Assembly (NCBI RefSeq): GCF_000374565.1
Contig: NZ_KB894699.1
Span: 30,113-94,112 of the forward strand
DNA from: Siminovitchia fordii DSM 16014 = CIP 108821
GTDB taxonomy: Bacteria > Bacillota > Bacilli > Bacillales > Bacillaceae_C
Direction of reading: 5' to 3'
Length of the DNA: 64,000 nt
Shown here: piece by piece, positions 28,180 to 36,840 of the stretch
Numbering within the stretch: position 1 is the first letter of the stretch
Layout of the letters: each line of letters starts with the position of its first letter
Notes under the pieces: model-generated
The model's database searches: none
What the model was told of the DNA's origin: nothing
What the model saw: the letters and a program-made list of their open reading frames with translations, nothing else
Position numbers and translations under genes: made by a program

Positions 28180-28412
28180 TTAATTAGCCGGTTTATCAAA
28201 GAGACCATCGAAGTAAGATGCAGCTTCTTGATCCTCCTCAATAAGGGTATGTCCGTGATGTCAAACGTGGTTACAATCCTTGTATGCCCAGCACGTTTTT
28301 GTACAGCCTTTGGTCGAATTCCTTTTGTACTTAAGTAGGTGAGGGAAGAGTGTCTCAGATCATGAAATCGAATCCTTTTTAATCCAAGTTCTTTAAACTC
28401 ATTACTTTGCAT
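28180..28412 (-). pseudogene. C-terminal remnant of a phage/ICE tyrosine integrase
   Basis: The frame reads RIRFHDLRHSSLTYLSTKGI, with the H-x-x-R box of tyrosine recombinases, then VQKRAGHTRIVTTFDI. After one frameshift the normal C-terminus resumes (HGHTLIEEDQEAASYFDGLF) and ends at 28180-28182; the catalytic Tyr should lie at the break and is lost. The N-terminal two thirds are absent. Its position just past tRNA-Arg and its orientation toward the tRNA are those of an integrase at an attachment site. Confidence 0.85.
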
Positions 28413-28574
28413 AAATCTTCCCCATCATTGACTTATGAAAGAGGCCCTGTCCTAAATCGGGTGGGCCTCTAATTTGATTTCTTTTACATAGTCAATTAGA
28501 CTCCGTATCTTCTAAATACTCGTTTAATTTTGGCTGAATTTCTGTACAATTGAACGACTCTTTTCATTATCTTT

Positions 28575-29044
28575 CTAGGGTTTATTTAAAAAATCAAATT
28601 TATTTAGGTTGTCTAAATAGTATTGAAAATCTTCCACTTCAACAGTCTTTTTGCTCTTATTCTGTTCGTGGATAACTCCATAAGTAAGGGCGTTTAGATA
28701 ACGATTAAGTCTTCTGCAGTCTGGACGCATATACCAACTACTAACATACTTGTTATCTTTAGATTCGAGCGCAAGGGTTATCCTGCGTCCTTCTTGCCAG
28801 TCAATCCCCCACTGAACAAATTCTTCTTCACCTGGTGTTACATTAGACCAATCAAATGGATATTTTTTGTTATCTTCAATCTCTTCTTGATGCTCTCTTT
28901 TTTCTTTTGGGGTAAAAAGAGAAGTTAGAGTTTCAGGATTTGTGATATTAATAGCTGCGAACACGTAATTGTGATCTATTTGATCGCTTCCCTCGAGGTC
29001 TAGTACCTTTTCCTTTGGAATTTCGTCAGCGTTAAATTTTTCAT
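28575..29044 (-). pseudogene. Hypothetical protein gene with a one-base frameshift near its start
   Basis: The open frame (129 codons from a GTG) continues upstream without stop to reach EKFNADEIPKEKVLDLEG. A start ATG at 29044 is one base out of frame; adding one A to the five-A run after it would give MKKFNADEIPKEK and a protein of about 156 residues. The protein is acidic, with ITNPETLTSLFTPKEKREHQ near residue 34 and a conserved-looking WYMRPDCRRLNRYLNALTYG region. I do not recognise a family. Its place beside the integrase stub suggests element cargo. It may be a true pseudogene or a sequencing slip. Confidence 0.5.
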
Positions 29045-29089
29045 TTTTTTATATCAGTGATTCATTATTTTTCGTTTGTTAAAATTAAA

Positions 29090-29207
29090 CAAATTTATTG
29101 TCGTGAAATAGCTTCAAGATATGACTCACAGTTGGTTGTGGCAATCCAAAGTAAAATCTTTTCATTTCGACTACTTTTAGGGATCCTTCCATTTGAATTG
29201 TGGTCAA
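29090..29207 (-). pseudogene. N-terminal remnant of a LysR-family regulator
   Basis: From a TTG at 29207, with AAAGGAGG upstream, the frame reads TTIQMEGSLKVVEMKRF, then LPQPTVSHILKLF before falling apart. This aligns with the first 40 residues of the intact LysR protein encoded at 30622 (TIIQMEVFLKVVETKSF ... TQSAVSHAISNL), with a small deletion inside the helix-turn-helix. It is divergent from rarD, the usual place for a LysR gene and its target. Confidence 0.7.
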
Positions 29208-29278
29208 GGTCAATTCCTCCTTTCACAATGCATTAATTTTATTCATGTTAATTATTATTAAGATTCGTTTTACTAATG

Positions 29279-29296
29279 CGATAAGCTCACTTATCG
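29279..29296. promoter_or_regulatory. Inverted repeat in the rarD control region
   Basis: CGATAAG-CTCA-CTTATCG is a perfect 7-bp inverted repeat 31 bases upstream of the rarD start, within the likely promoter. It could be an operator. Confidence 0.5.
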
Positions 29297-29327
29297 TATA
29301 TATAAACCTTACTTAGGAGGAATTTCG

Positions 29328-30266
29328 ATGTTTAAACAACTTCCTGATCAAACGATAGGTGTTATGTATACAGTAGCTTCATATGTCTCTTGGGGTATCC
29401 TACCCATCTACTGGTATTTTTTAAAAGAGATTTCTGCTTACGAAATCTTTGCGCATCGGATACTATGGTCATTTGTTTTGGCATCAGTCATTTTGCTTTT
29501 TATTGGCGGATGGTCGCAAGTGAAACAATTGATTACCAAAGGAAAAATGGCATTTTGGACGTTTGTAGCTGCACTTCTCATCAGTACTAATTGGTTTATT
29601 TTTATATGGGCAGTGACATCAAATCATGTCATCGAAGCAAGCTTAGGCTATTACATCAATCCACTGTTTAGTGTTGCACTTAGTGTAATCGTCTTAAGAG
29701 AAAGGTTGAACAGATGGAAGGTTATTTCGCTATTGATCGCGATAGTTGGCGTTATTCTCATGACGTTTCAATTTGGTCAAATGCCTTGGGTTGCGCTCAT
29801 TATTGCTCTATCATTTGCATTATATGGATTAGTTAAAAAAATGGTTAAAGTTGAAGCCATTGTATCGGTTACCTTAGAAACAATGTTCATCTTGCCCATT
29901 GTTCTATCCTATTTGCTTTTCCTTGAAACTGAAGGAACCAGTTCACTTAGTCGGATCTCACTCTTCGAAACTATCTTGCTTTTAGGAGCGGGAGCCGTCA
30001 CAGCATTTCCACTGTTATGGTTTGCAAAAGGAGCCCAACATGTTCCGCTATCAACGCTAGGCTTCCTACAGTATATTAATCCCACTCTTCAACTGCTTGT
30101 TGGTATTTTTATTTTTAACGAAACCTTTACTCACTCACATCTCATCGGCTTTGGCTTCATCTGGGTGGCGCTAGTCATTTTTTCTGTCTCACAACTCAAA
30201 TTAATGCGGCATTTTCATCTGAGAATTGCTAAAAAAATAATTACTCGGATTGTTAAACATATATAG
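29328..30266 (+). CDS. rarD: RarD/EamA-family transporter
   Basis: A 312-residue membrane protein with ten predicted helices in two EamA (DMT) halves. The N-terminus (YTVASYVSWGILPIYWYFLK) and EASLGYYINPLFSVALSVIVLRERL are hallmarks of RarD, a drug/metabolite transporter once linked to chloramphenicol sensitivity; the real substrate is unknown. TTAGGAGG lies upstream of the ATG. A decayed LysR gene is divergent from it, and an intact LysR gene of the same type follows, so LysR control of rarD is plausible. Confidence 0.92.
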   Translation: MFKQLPDQTIGVMYTVASYVSWGILPIYWYFLKEISAYEIFAHRILWSFVLASVILLFIGGWSQVKQLITKGKMAFWTFVAALLISTNWFIFIWAVTSNHVIEASLGYYINPLFSVALSVIVLRERLNRWKVISLLIAIVGVILMTFQFGQMPWVALIIALSFALYGLVKKMVKVEAIVSVTLETMFILPIVLSYLLFLETEGTSSLSRISLFETILLLGAGAVTAFPLLWFAKGAQHVPLSTLGFLQYINPTLQLLVGIFIFNETFTHSHLIGFGFIWVALVIFSVSQLKLMRHFHLRIAKKIITRIVKHI

Positions 30267-30419
30267 TAATAATAGTGTCGTATAATATGGAAATTATTTT
30301 ACTTACCTTTTGTAAAATTAGGCCACAAAGAGCGTCCAAAATAACTAGATTCCAGGTGTTTTCACTTAACCAAATACTTTTTTTCACCCCTGCTCAAGGA
30401 CCCATGAAAGGAGCTATCT

Positions 30420-30517
30420 TCATGTGAACATTACTATGTCCCTTAATTCAGCCACTGCAGCAATGTCAACACCAGAAGAAACAAGCTCTCTCATAAGTAT
30501 GGCGTAATTTGAATGCC
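30420..30517 (-). pseudogene. Remnant of a second tyrosine recombinase
   Basis: One frame gives AFKLRHTYE (the R-H-T box) and the next frame gives LMRELVSSGVDIAAVAELRD, together the LRHTxA...LVxxGVDIxxVxELLGH segment of XerC/D-like recombinases with a frameshift between. Nothing else of the gene is left. Confidence 0.6.
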
Positions 30518-30534
30518 AAGCTTTTCAAATATTC

Positions 30535-30574
30535 CTATAAACATTCATTTTATTAATAAAATGAATGTTTATAG
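30535..30574. repeat. Perfect 40-bp palindrome upstream of the LysR gene
   Basis: The sequence at 30535-30554 (CTATAAACATTCATTTTATT) is followed at once by its exact reverse complement at 30555-30574. There is no central spacer. It ends 47 bases before the LysR start codon, so it may be an autoregulatory operator; the lack of a loop and of a T-run argues against a simple terminator. Confidence 0.85.
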
Positions 30575-30621
30575 TTAATTACATGAATACAATTAATGCA
30601 AAAAGGATAGGTGGAGCATCA

Positions 30622-31503
30622 ATGACCATTATTCAAATGGAGGTATTCCTAAAAGTAGTGGAAACAAAAAGCTTTACAAAGGCTGGGGATATCTTGGGGT
30701 TAACACAATCAGCTGTAAGTCATGCGATTTCAAATCTTGAAGCTGCGTTGGGTTTCCAGTTAATCGTACGGAATCGTTTAGGAGCAAGTGTTACTCCAAA
30801 CGGAGAGATGATCATTCCTTATATTCGAAATATCCTACAACAAATACAACTAATGAAACTGGAAGCAGAGGCGATTACTGGTCTGCAAAAGGGTAAAATA
30901 ACCATCGGCACGTTTGAGAGTGTTACAATCAAATGGTTGCCTCATATCCTTAGACGGTTTAATCAACAGTTTCCTCATATTGAAGTAGAATTGCTGGAAG
31001 GATCGTACGAGGAAATTGTCCAATGGCTTCAAACAGGAACAGTTGATGTAGGCTTTATCCTACAACAAGATAAAATAATTGTAGATTTTTATCCTCTTAA
31101 AGATGATCGTTTAAAATTACTGCTTCCATCCAACCATGCACTAAATCGGCATCAAAATATATCGATAAAGCAGCTAACATCAGACCCCTTTATTATGCCG
31201 TCTAAAGGATGCGATGAACATGTGCGAAAACTGTTCAAAAATCAAAATGTACTACCAAACACAAAGTTTGTCATCAAGGATGTACATTCCATTTTTGCTA
31301 TGATTCAAGGGGGATTAGGGATTAGCATTTTGCCCGAAATGACCCTTCCCGGTCATCTGGATCAGATTTGTACAAAACACATAAGTGATGATGTCTATCG
31401 GACAATTGGAATAGCAGCTCCAGACTTTAAACAATTATCGCCTGCAGCTGAGAAATTTCTTGAACTGACAAAATTCTGGATATCTAGCGAAGCCGTTTCT
31501 TAA
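30622..31503 (+). CDS. LysR-family transcriptional regulator (CysL/YwfK-like)
   Basis: A 293-residue LysR protein: winged helix at about 15-40 (FTKAGDILGLTQSAVSHAIS) and effector domain to the C-terminus. The N-terminus MTIIQMEVFLKVVETKSF and effector domain resemble bacillar regulators of sulfur or small-molecule metabolism, but the ligand is not evident. ATG 30622 is preceded by GGTGGAG; in-frame ATG codons upstream (30565, 30583) overlap or follow the palindrome and lack a site. It may control rarD, which lies just upstream, since a decayed copy of a similar regulator sits on the other side of rarD. Confidence 0.9.
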   Translation: MTIIQMEVFLKVVETKSFTKAGDILGLTQSAVSHAISNLEAALGFQLIVRNRLGASVTPNGEMIIPYIRNILQQIQLMKLEAEAITGLQKGKITIGTFESVTIKWLPHILRRFNQQFPHIEVELLEGSYEEIVQWLQTGTVDVGFILQQDKIIVDFYPLKDDRLKLLLPSNHALNRHQNISIKQLTSDPFIMPSKGCDEHVRKLFKNQNVLPNTKFVIKDVHSIFAMIQGGLGISILPEMTLPGHLDQICTKHISDDVYRTIGIAAPDFKQLSPAAEKFLELTKFWISSEAVS

Positions 31504-31799
31504 TTTTTTTATACACCAAGCAGTCTTAACAAGCATGCGGTTCCGATCTCCTCCTTACGGGCACTCCAGATATTGATAAGGATTCCATGGTCGTATGAAT
31601 TTTTAATGAATGGAAAAAGCTGAATCGCATCGTTCAAAAAGGGAAAAAGCACTTTGGATCCTTGCTCCAAAATGAAAAATATCGAAAATAGAAAAGATAG
31701 ATCCTAAAACGGGAATACCAATACCCGGAAGTGATAGAAAACTTAAAAACAGCGGGTGCCAGCTGGCTTTTATCCTATTCCAAATGGATTTGAATTATC
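31504..31799. other. Decayed intergenic DNA
   Basis: Frames are broken throughout and I recognise no gene. It leads into the two remnants that follow. Confidence 0.45.
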
Positions 31800-31949
31800 T
31801 ATCGTGGCTTGCCAATCGCATGTGGGATTGGCTTGTAGAATTGGACTTTTGATATTCACGGTGATATGTACGTGAAGTGGGACATGGTCATTTTCGAACC
31901 GTGGTTTTTGATGGAAGGCATTTTACTTGCCATTCCAAGATGGTGTTGA
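31800..31949 (+). pseudogene. Remnant of a DUF3995-like membrane protein
   Basis: Pieces read WDWLVELDF and, after a stop, HGDMYVKWDMVIFEPWFLME. These match the third-helix region of the intact protein encoded at 32301 (VGFIELDF ... ALWELMFYEPWFVFMG). It is the C-terminal part of a lost paralogue about 350 bases upstream of the intact gene. Confidence 0.55.
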
Positions 31950-31999
31950 AAGGGCATGGAGAAGGAAGGTCTGGCTTGTGGGGTGTATGCTTGGCGCGA

Positions 32000-32160
32000 T
32001 TTTGGATTTTGGTTGTGAACGCATCTTTATTGAAAAAAAGTAACAGGTACGAAACGTGATCGTCTGAAATAAATCGTATGCTTGACTTTCTTCGGACAGG
32101 AGATACAGTCGTTTTCACCGATCTTACTCGCTTTATGGAAAAGTTTAAACAGAATTTAAA
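32000..32160 (+). pseudogene. Remnant of a serine resolvase (TnpR-like)
   Basis: Joined over two frameshifts the frames read DFGCERIFIEKK, VTGTKRDRL, then NRMLDFLRTGDTVVFTDLTR. This is the N-terminal catalytic region of Tn3-type resolvases/invertases after the active-site Ser (A-G-C-x-x-I-F-x-E-K-x-S-G-T ... L-R-x-G-D-T-V-V-V). It marks an old transposon beside the two-component locus. Confidence 0.75.
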
Positions 32161-32164
32161 AATG

Positions 32165-32209
32165 ACCTCACTTTTATTTAACTTTCGGTAGTTAGAATAA
32201 GAGTGAGGT
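32165..32209 (+). terminator. Hairpin, probable terminator
   Basis: ACCTCACTTTTATT at 32165-32178 pairs with AATAAGAGTGAGGT at 32196-32209 (one G-U), followed by TTACTT. It separates the resolvase remnant from the next gene. Confidence 0.55.
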
Positions 32210-32300
32210 TTACTTATGTGTTGATTAACAAGACGTTGTTATGATCGCTGTTAAATCGAAAAGGCAACTTGAATACAGATACTGTAGAAATGGAGGTTAG

Positions 32301-32966
32301 ATGATAATGAATATACAAACTGGGACGCAAAGTTTGAATTTCTTTGAACGGTTAACAAAGTCTTCAGTTTGGCCTGCATACGTTGGTTGTATTAGTGCAT
32401 TCATGTATGCTGTTTTTGTCAGGTTTTATCATGCTGCTGGTGGAACCATTGGAATTCCAGGTGAAATGAAAGATCCTGAAGCCATTCATATGGGAAGTTA
32501 CATTGCTGGTGTTGCTATTTTGTTCTGTGGGCTTGCTTTGATTGCACTTATTAAACCTTGGAGTAGAATTGTTCCAATGAACATTCCAGTTGGAGGGAGA
32601 AGAATTCATCCACTTTTATTATTGACTCCAACACTTATTGGAGCTGCCTTTTTAATTGCTCACGGGGTAAGCGGAATCATTACAAGAATTCTACTATTAG
32701 TGGGTTTCATTGAACTTGATTTCCCTGGCTTTATAAAAATAGATGTACGTGAATTGGCGTTATGGGAGCTAATGTTTTATGAGCCTTGGTTTGTCTTTAT
32801 GGGCATAATGGCAGGATTAACCTCTGCTCATTATGCCCAAGCCTCCCAGGTAAAGCAGACTATATTTAGGCTAGGAACAATATTTTATTTAGTGATCGTC
32901 CTTCTTTTAACAGCTCTATTTGTCCTTTCTATCATTTATGATTTCGTTGATAAAATTAGCTTTTAA
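32301..32966 (+). CDS. DUF3995-like integral membrane protein
   Basis: A 221-residue protein with about five membrane helices (27-45, 68-85, 103-125, 155-175, 190-213). The N-terminal half (YVGCISAFMYAVFVRFYHAAGGTIGIPG) has the Y-H/W-A-x-G-G-T-x-G pattern of DUF3995 membrane proteins. Function is unknown. GGAGG at 32292-32296 can serve ATG 32301 or ATG 32307. A terminator separates it from the two-component operon downstream; a related membrane gene follows that operon at 35360. The arrangement suggests that the kinase and regulator control these membrane proteins (inference). Confidence 0.75.
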   Translation: MIMNIQTGTQSLNFFERLTKSSVWPAYVGCISAFMYAVFVRFYHAAGGTIGIPGEMKDPEAIHMGSYIAGVAILFCGLALIALIKPWSRIVPMNIPVGGRRIHPLLLLTPTLIGAAFLIAHGVSGIITRILLLVGFIELDFPGFIKIDVRELALWELMFYEPWFVFMGIMAGLTSAHYAQASQVKQTIFRLGTIFYLVIVLLLTALFVLSIIYDFVDKISF

Positions 32967-32981
32967 TACTCTGGATTGTTG

Positions 32982-33017
32982 TGAAGTAAGCAGTATTTCT
33001 GCTTACTTCAATAATTT
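32982..33017 (+). terminator. Terminator before the two-component operon
   Basis: TGAAGTAAGCAG at 32982-32993 pairs perfectly with CTGCTTACTTCA at 32999-33010 around a TATTT loop, followed by ATAATTTT. Confidence 0.75.
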
Positions 33018-33099
33018 TAATGACCTTTTGTTAAATTACGATGATGGCATGTTAAAATTAGTAAGAAATTTTGAAATTTAAGGGGGAGGCATCCAGTCT

Positions 33100-33774
33100 A
33101 TGAATCTGACAATTTTACATATTGAAGACGATCAAGAAATTGGTTCATGGGTAAGTGGATTTCTTAAAGAACACGGATTTGAAGTGATTTGGATTACTTC
33201 CGGTAATGATGCAATGCAACATATGGATCGTGCAGATCTTGTTATATTAGACATCATGCTGCCAGGACTGGACGGATATTCTATTGGTCAACGTTTGAAA
33301 AAAAAATACCCTCATATCCCAATTTTAATGCTTTCGGCTAGGACATCAATGGAGGATAAGCTGCAAGGACTCACCTTCGTAGACGATTATATGACAAAGC
33401 CGTATCATCCAGATGAGTTAGTTGCGCGTATCCATGTTCTACTAAGGAGATTGGGTGTAACTTCACCAGAAATCATGCAGGTGAAGCATTTGCGAATCGA
33501 TCAAAAGGCAAACCGCATTATAAATACAATTTTGAACGAAGATATTATTCTCACGGGAAAACAATTTCATATCTTTATGTATTTAATGGACCATGTAGAT
33601 CAAGTATTGACAAAGAAACAAATCTACGAAGCCGTATGGGGAGATGCATATATAGAAGGGGATAAAACATTAATGGTTCACATTCGCCATTTACGTGAAA
33701 AAATTGAAATAGATACTAAAAACCCTCAAATCATTGAAACCATTCGGGGAATTGGTTATAGGTTAAGATCATGA
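33100..33774 (+). CDS. OmpR/PhoB-family response regulator
   Basis: A 224-residue response regulator. The receiver has Asp51 in ILDIMLPGLDG, with acidic pair Glu9-Asp10-Asp11 and a Lys in DDYMTKPYHPDE near residue 99. The winged helix occupies about 130-223, ending ETIRGIGYRLRS. The typical G-A between G-F-x-x and D-D-Y is altered to GLTFVDDY, which shortens the loop by two residues; this is unusual but distant from the phospho-site. GGGGGAGG lies upstream of the ATG. The gene overlaps the kinase gene by four bases (ATGA). Confidence 0.93.
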   Translation: MNLTILHIEDDQEIGSWVSGFLKEHGFEVIWITSGNDAMQHMDRADLVILDIMLPGLDGYSIGQRLKKKYPHIPILMLSARTSMEDKLQGLTFVDDYMTKPYHPDELVARIHVLLRRLGVTSPEIMQVKHLRIDQKANRIINTILNEDIILTGKQFHIFMYLMDHVDQVLTKKQIYEAVWGDAYIEGDKTLMVHIRHLREKIEIDTKNPQIIETIRGIGYRLRS

Positions 33775-35132
33775 ATAATCTAAACACTTTAATGACAAGA
33801 TATTTATTTCTGATTCTAATAGCTTTAGTTTTATTGCCTCTTATCCCAGCTGTCTATTTTTCATCCCTGCTGTTTAATGACAAATTGTACCATGCTGAGA
33901 AAATAGAAGAAATGTGGAAGCAGGAGGCTTTTGAGTTAGATGGCCAAGGTGAAGATGTTATTAATCAGCGTCTGCAATCCATAAAAAAGACATACCCAAA
34001 AGTAGAAATCTTTTGGGTCAATGGAAGTGGCGAAACTGCATTTATTGACGAAAAAATTCCGGATATTCCTGAAAAATGGACATTCACGGACTCTTTATTG
34101 TTTTTGGAGGAAAGCAAATTTCATGTAGATACATTTTTGCTTACGAAAAAACCACAAGACACTTATACCATTTCTACATTAATAGGAAATGATCCTAAGC
34201 AGGGGATGATGGTTCTTCAAATGGATGTAGATGATACAAATTTAGGTAGTTTTTCGTTATTTAAGGATTATCCTTTTCTATTATTTTTCTTCTTTATTTG
34301 TGCAGCTTTTCTACTAATCTCTTGGTTCTTCTTTTTTTCTATTCGAAAGAGGCTTGTTAATCTACAAATTGCAATGACTAAAACAGGTGTAGATGGAATT
34401 CCTGATAAAGTCGTGATTAAAAAAATGGATGAGATTGGAAAGCTAGAAAATGCTTTTAATGAGATGAGTAGTCAATTAAAAGATAGCAGAGAACGGGAGC
34501 AAAAAGAAGAGCGACTCAGAAAGCAGCTAATTGCTAATATATCTCATGACCTTCGCACTCCATTAACCGTCATTAGACAGCACGTATATTCTCTAAAAAA
34601 TGGCAATCTATCATCGTCTAAAGAAAAAGAACCCCTACAACTTATTGAAAACAAATTAGGGCACATGGACAAACTGATCAATAATCTTCTTTCTTATACA
34701 CTGCTTTCAGCTGGAAAGCACCCAATTTATATGAGAAACACCGACATATTTGATGAACTCCGTAAGGCAATGGCGGAATGGTATCCGCTTTTTGAAGAGC
34801 ACGGATTTGAAGTTGATATTGATTTACAGGAAAGGTCATTAATTTGGAATGTAGATCCTATTTGGTTCAAAAGTATTTTGGATAACTTATTCCAAAATGT
34901 TATTCGGCACGCGTCCTCCGGAAAATATATTGGCGTTTATTCTATTGAGCGAAAGGGATCAATCTTCATTGTCATAAAAGACAAGGGAAAAGGCTTTGAA
35001 CATAAAACAGAAGCAAAAGGTGTTGGAATTGGTCTTTCAACCGTCTCGCTCATGGTAAAGGAAATGAATTTAGATTGGGAAATATCTACGTCTTCAGAGG
35101 GAACCAACATATATCTGGGTTTGGAAACTTAA
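33771..35132 (+). CDS. Sensor histidine kinase with extracytoplasmic domain
   Basis: A 453-residue membrane kinase. Helix 1 is at about 9-32 and helix 2 at about 167-190, flanking an external sensor of about 130 residues. HAMP follows (to about 245), then HisKA with phospho-His near residue 260 in NISHDLRTPLTV, and a HATPase domain with N-box NLFQNVIRHAS, DKGKGF and GVGIGLS. It is translationally coupled to the response regulator by a four-base overlap. The stimulus is unknown; the external domain has no known fold I can recognise. Its operon is flanked by two DUF3995-like membrane genes. Confidence 0.92.
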   Translation: MNNLNTLMTRYLFLILIALVLLPLIPAVYFSSLLFNDKLYHAEKIEEMWKQEAFELDGQGEDVINQRLQSIKKTYPKVEIFWVNGSGETAFIDEKIPDIPEKWTFTDSLLFLEESKFHVDTFLLTKKPQDTYTISTLIGNDPKQGMMVLQMDVDDTNLGSFSLFKDYPFLLFFFFICAAFLLISWFFFFSIRKRLVNLQIAMTKTGVDGIPDKVVIKKMDEIGKLENAFNEMSSQLKDSREREQKEERLRKQLIANISHDLRTPLTVIRQHVYSLKNGNLSSSKEKEPLQLIENKLGHMDKLINNLLSYTLLSAGKHPIYMRNTDIFDELRKAMAEWYPLFEEHGFEVDIDLQERSLIWNVDPIWFKSILDNLFQNVIRHASSGKYIGVYSIERKGSIFIVIKDKGKGFEHKTEAKGVGIGLSTVSLMVKEMNLDWEISTSSEGTNIYLGLET

Positions 35133-35218
35133 ACTAATCTTTAACTTTGAGTCACCTTAAAGCACATCTTAACAGTATATCCTTTTTATAAGCAATCATT
35201 AGAAAGGGGTGTATATAA

Positions 35219-35317
35219 ATGAAAGATACAGCAAACAAGAGAGAAACTTTAGTGTGGCATTCCAGGATTGGCTATCCTGCTTTATGTTGTCAGCAATTTA
35301 TGGAAAGTAGCTTTTAA
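35219..35317 (+). other. Possible small frame or gene fragment
   Basis: An ATG with AAAGGGG upstream opens a 32-codon frame (MKDTANKRETLVWHSRIG...). Another frame of the same stretch reads GIPGLAILLYVVSNLWKVAF, a membrane helix, so this may be a frameshifted or internally deleted membrane protein gene rather than a real peptide. Confidence 0.3.
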
Positions 35318-35359
35318 ATATAATAGGCTTCATATCTAATAGGAGAAGGGGAATGTCTT

Positions 35360-35917
35360 TTGAGCTTAAAACATGAAAAACAAATGACGACAGAAATAGC
35401 TGATACAACTTATTTGACTAAAAGATGGGGCTATGTTGCAGCTTTTGCGCTGTTGCCGTATGCGATTTTAAAATCGCTTTGGGCATGGGGGTCAACGGTT
35501 GGACTTACAACAGAACAGGCAATACAAGATGTATCAGGACTTGGTGATACATTAAAGGAAGGATCAGCTTTTCTATATACGTTATATAACATCGGAATAG
35601 ACTTTACAGCTATCTTGGCGATACTGGCATCTTTATTTGCTTTAGCTCTCGTGACTTCCTGGGGGGAGAAACTGCCAAAAAAGTTATTAATCTTATTAGG
35701 ATGGTCAGTTGGAGCGTTGACAGTTCTAATTAGCTTCTTGACAGCTCTTCAATTTTTAGGGGTACTTCCAAAGGGATACACCGAAGGCTTTGCCATTTGG
35801 GTGTATGTGGTAACGTACGGAGGATTGTTCTTGTGGGGAGTATCTGTATTTATAGCAACACTGTCGTTCCAGCGACGGATTAGAAATAAACAATCCCTTC
35901 GTAAAAAGGTGTTTTAG
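35360..35917 (+). CDS. DUF3995-like integral membrane protein
   Basis: A 185-residue protein with four predicted helices (about 23-42, 75-100, 106-128, 143-167). It begins YVAAFALLPYAILKSLWAWG and ends YGGLFLWGVSVFIATLSFQRR, the closing pattern of bacillar DUF3995-like proteins. The start is a TTG at 35360 with AAGGGG eight bases upstream; a nearer ATG at 35353 is out of frame and stops after seven codons. It follows the two-component operon in the same direction, 227 bases away, and is likely one of its targets. Function unknown. Confidence 0.75.
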   Translation: MSLKHEKQMTTEIADTTYLTKRWGYVAAFALLPYAILKSLWAWGSTVGLTTEQAIQDVSGLGDTLKEGSAFLYTLYNIGIDFTAILAILASLFALALVTSWGEKLPKKLLILLGWSVGALTVLISFLTALQFLGVLPKGYTEGFAIWVYVVTYGGLFLWGVSVFIATLSFQRRIRNKQSLRKKVF

Positions 35918-36668
35918 GCAATCATCTACTTTGAATCTATTTGCATAAACATCAGCCGGGTAAAAGAGAGGACAATTTTAATGATGGAAGTTTTATTTAT
36001 TCGTAGCTAAAAACTAACCTCTTAGAATATACAAGACCGGAGAAGTATAAGCACGATTGGATTTTTTATTCAAGGTATTCATTAAATAGACTCTCAAACA
36101 CCTTGCTTTGTACACAAACCTCATATCATAAGCTTTAGCAATACCAGTAGCTGTTCATGAAGTAAAATTGAAGTTGGCTGAATCTTAGAGTACCCGCTTT
36201 GAAATGGCTTTTGATCATCAATTTTTAATACTTTATTACTGGCAGCTTTCATCAATAAAATTCATTTATATGGTTTCTTATTTTTTTTCCCAGAATCCTT
36301 TGAAACCCTTATGAATAGGTTTTTTGGCTTTTATTTGTCGGTTCATGATTATGTTTTGAAGCGGTTTGGTGAAACAGGGGATTAAAGCACTTTGCATAAA
36401 CTAATAAATAGGGCTTATCTTAAAAAGATACTTCAGAAAAATGTTTAGAATTTGAAGTAATATGCACTAAGGGAATGAAAAAAATGAGAATTGACAAACT
36501 GATGGGTGACAAAATATAGTTTGAATAGAGGAATTTGAGAAGTTAGATTATCCTTTCTATACATTAAAAAGGATAAAGGTTATAGAATAAACGTTTATCG
36601 CATGTAAAGTGAGTCCCTCTGGGGCGTTTTTGTATGTATTAGGGCTAAGGTTGATACTATGGAAAATG
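35918..36668. other. Long non-coding stretch
   Basis: About 750 bases without a supportable gene on either strand. Frames are short and AT-rich, with no recognisable remnants. Confidence 0.5.
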
Positions 36669-36710
36669 CTCCAAAACGGGGTTATTTCAACGTTTTGGAG
36701 TTTTTCTTTT
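36669..36710 (+). terminator. Rho-independent terminator
   Basis: CTCCAAAACG at 36669-36678 pairs perfectly with CGTTTTGGAG at 36691-36700, followed by TTTTTCTTTT. The gene it served is not recognisable. Confidence 0.8.
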
Positions 36711-36840
36711 GATTAAAAGCGAGAGGCTTTAATACAATTTTTTACACAAACATATCTTCGAACGTGGAGATTTCCTTTTTTCATCACGCTCTCTCAATTC
36801 CTTGATGACGTCTGCATATTTAGACATGGGGGTAACTTTA

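Noticed and set aside
31877..32118. Open frames on both strands near 32 kb as small genes
   Set aside because: The stretch is better explained by remnants of a DUF3995-like protein and a resolvase in shifted frames.
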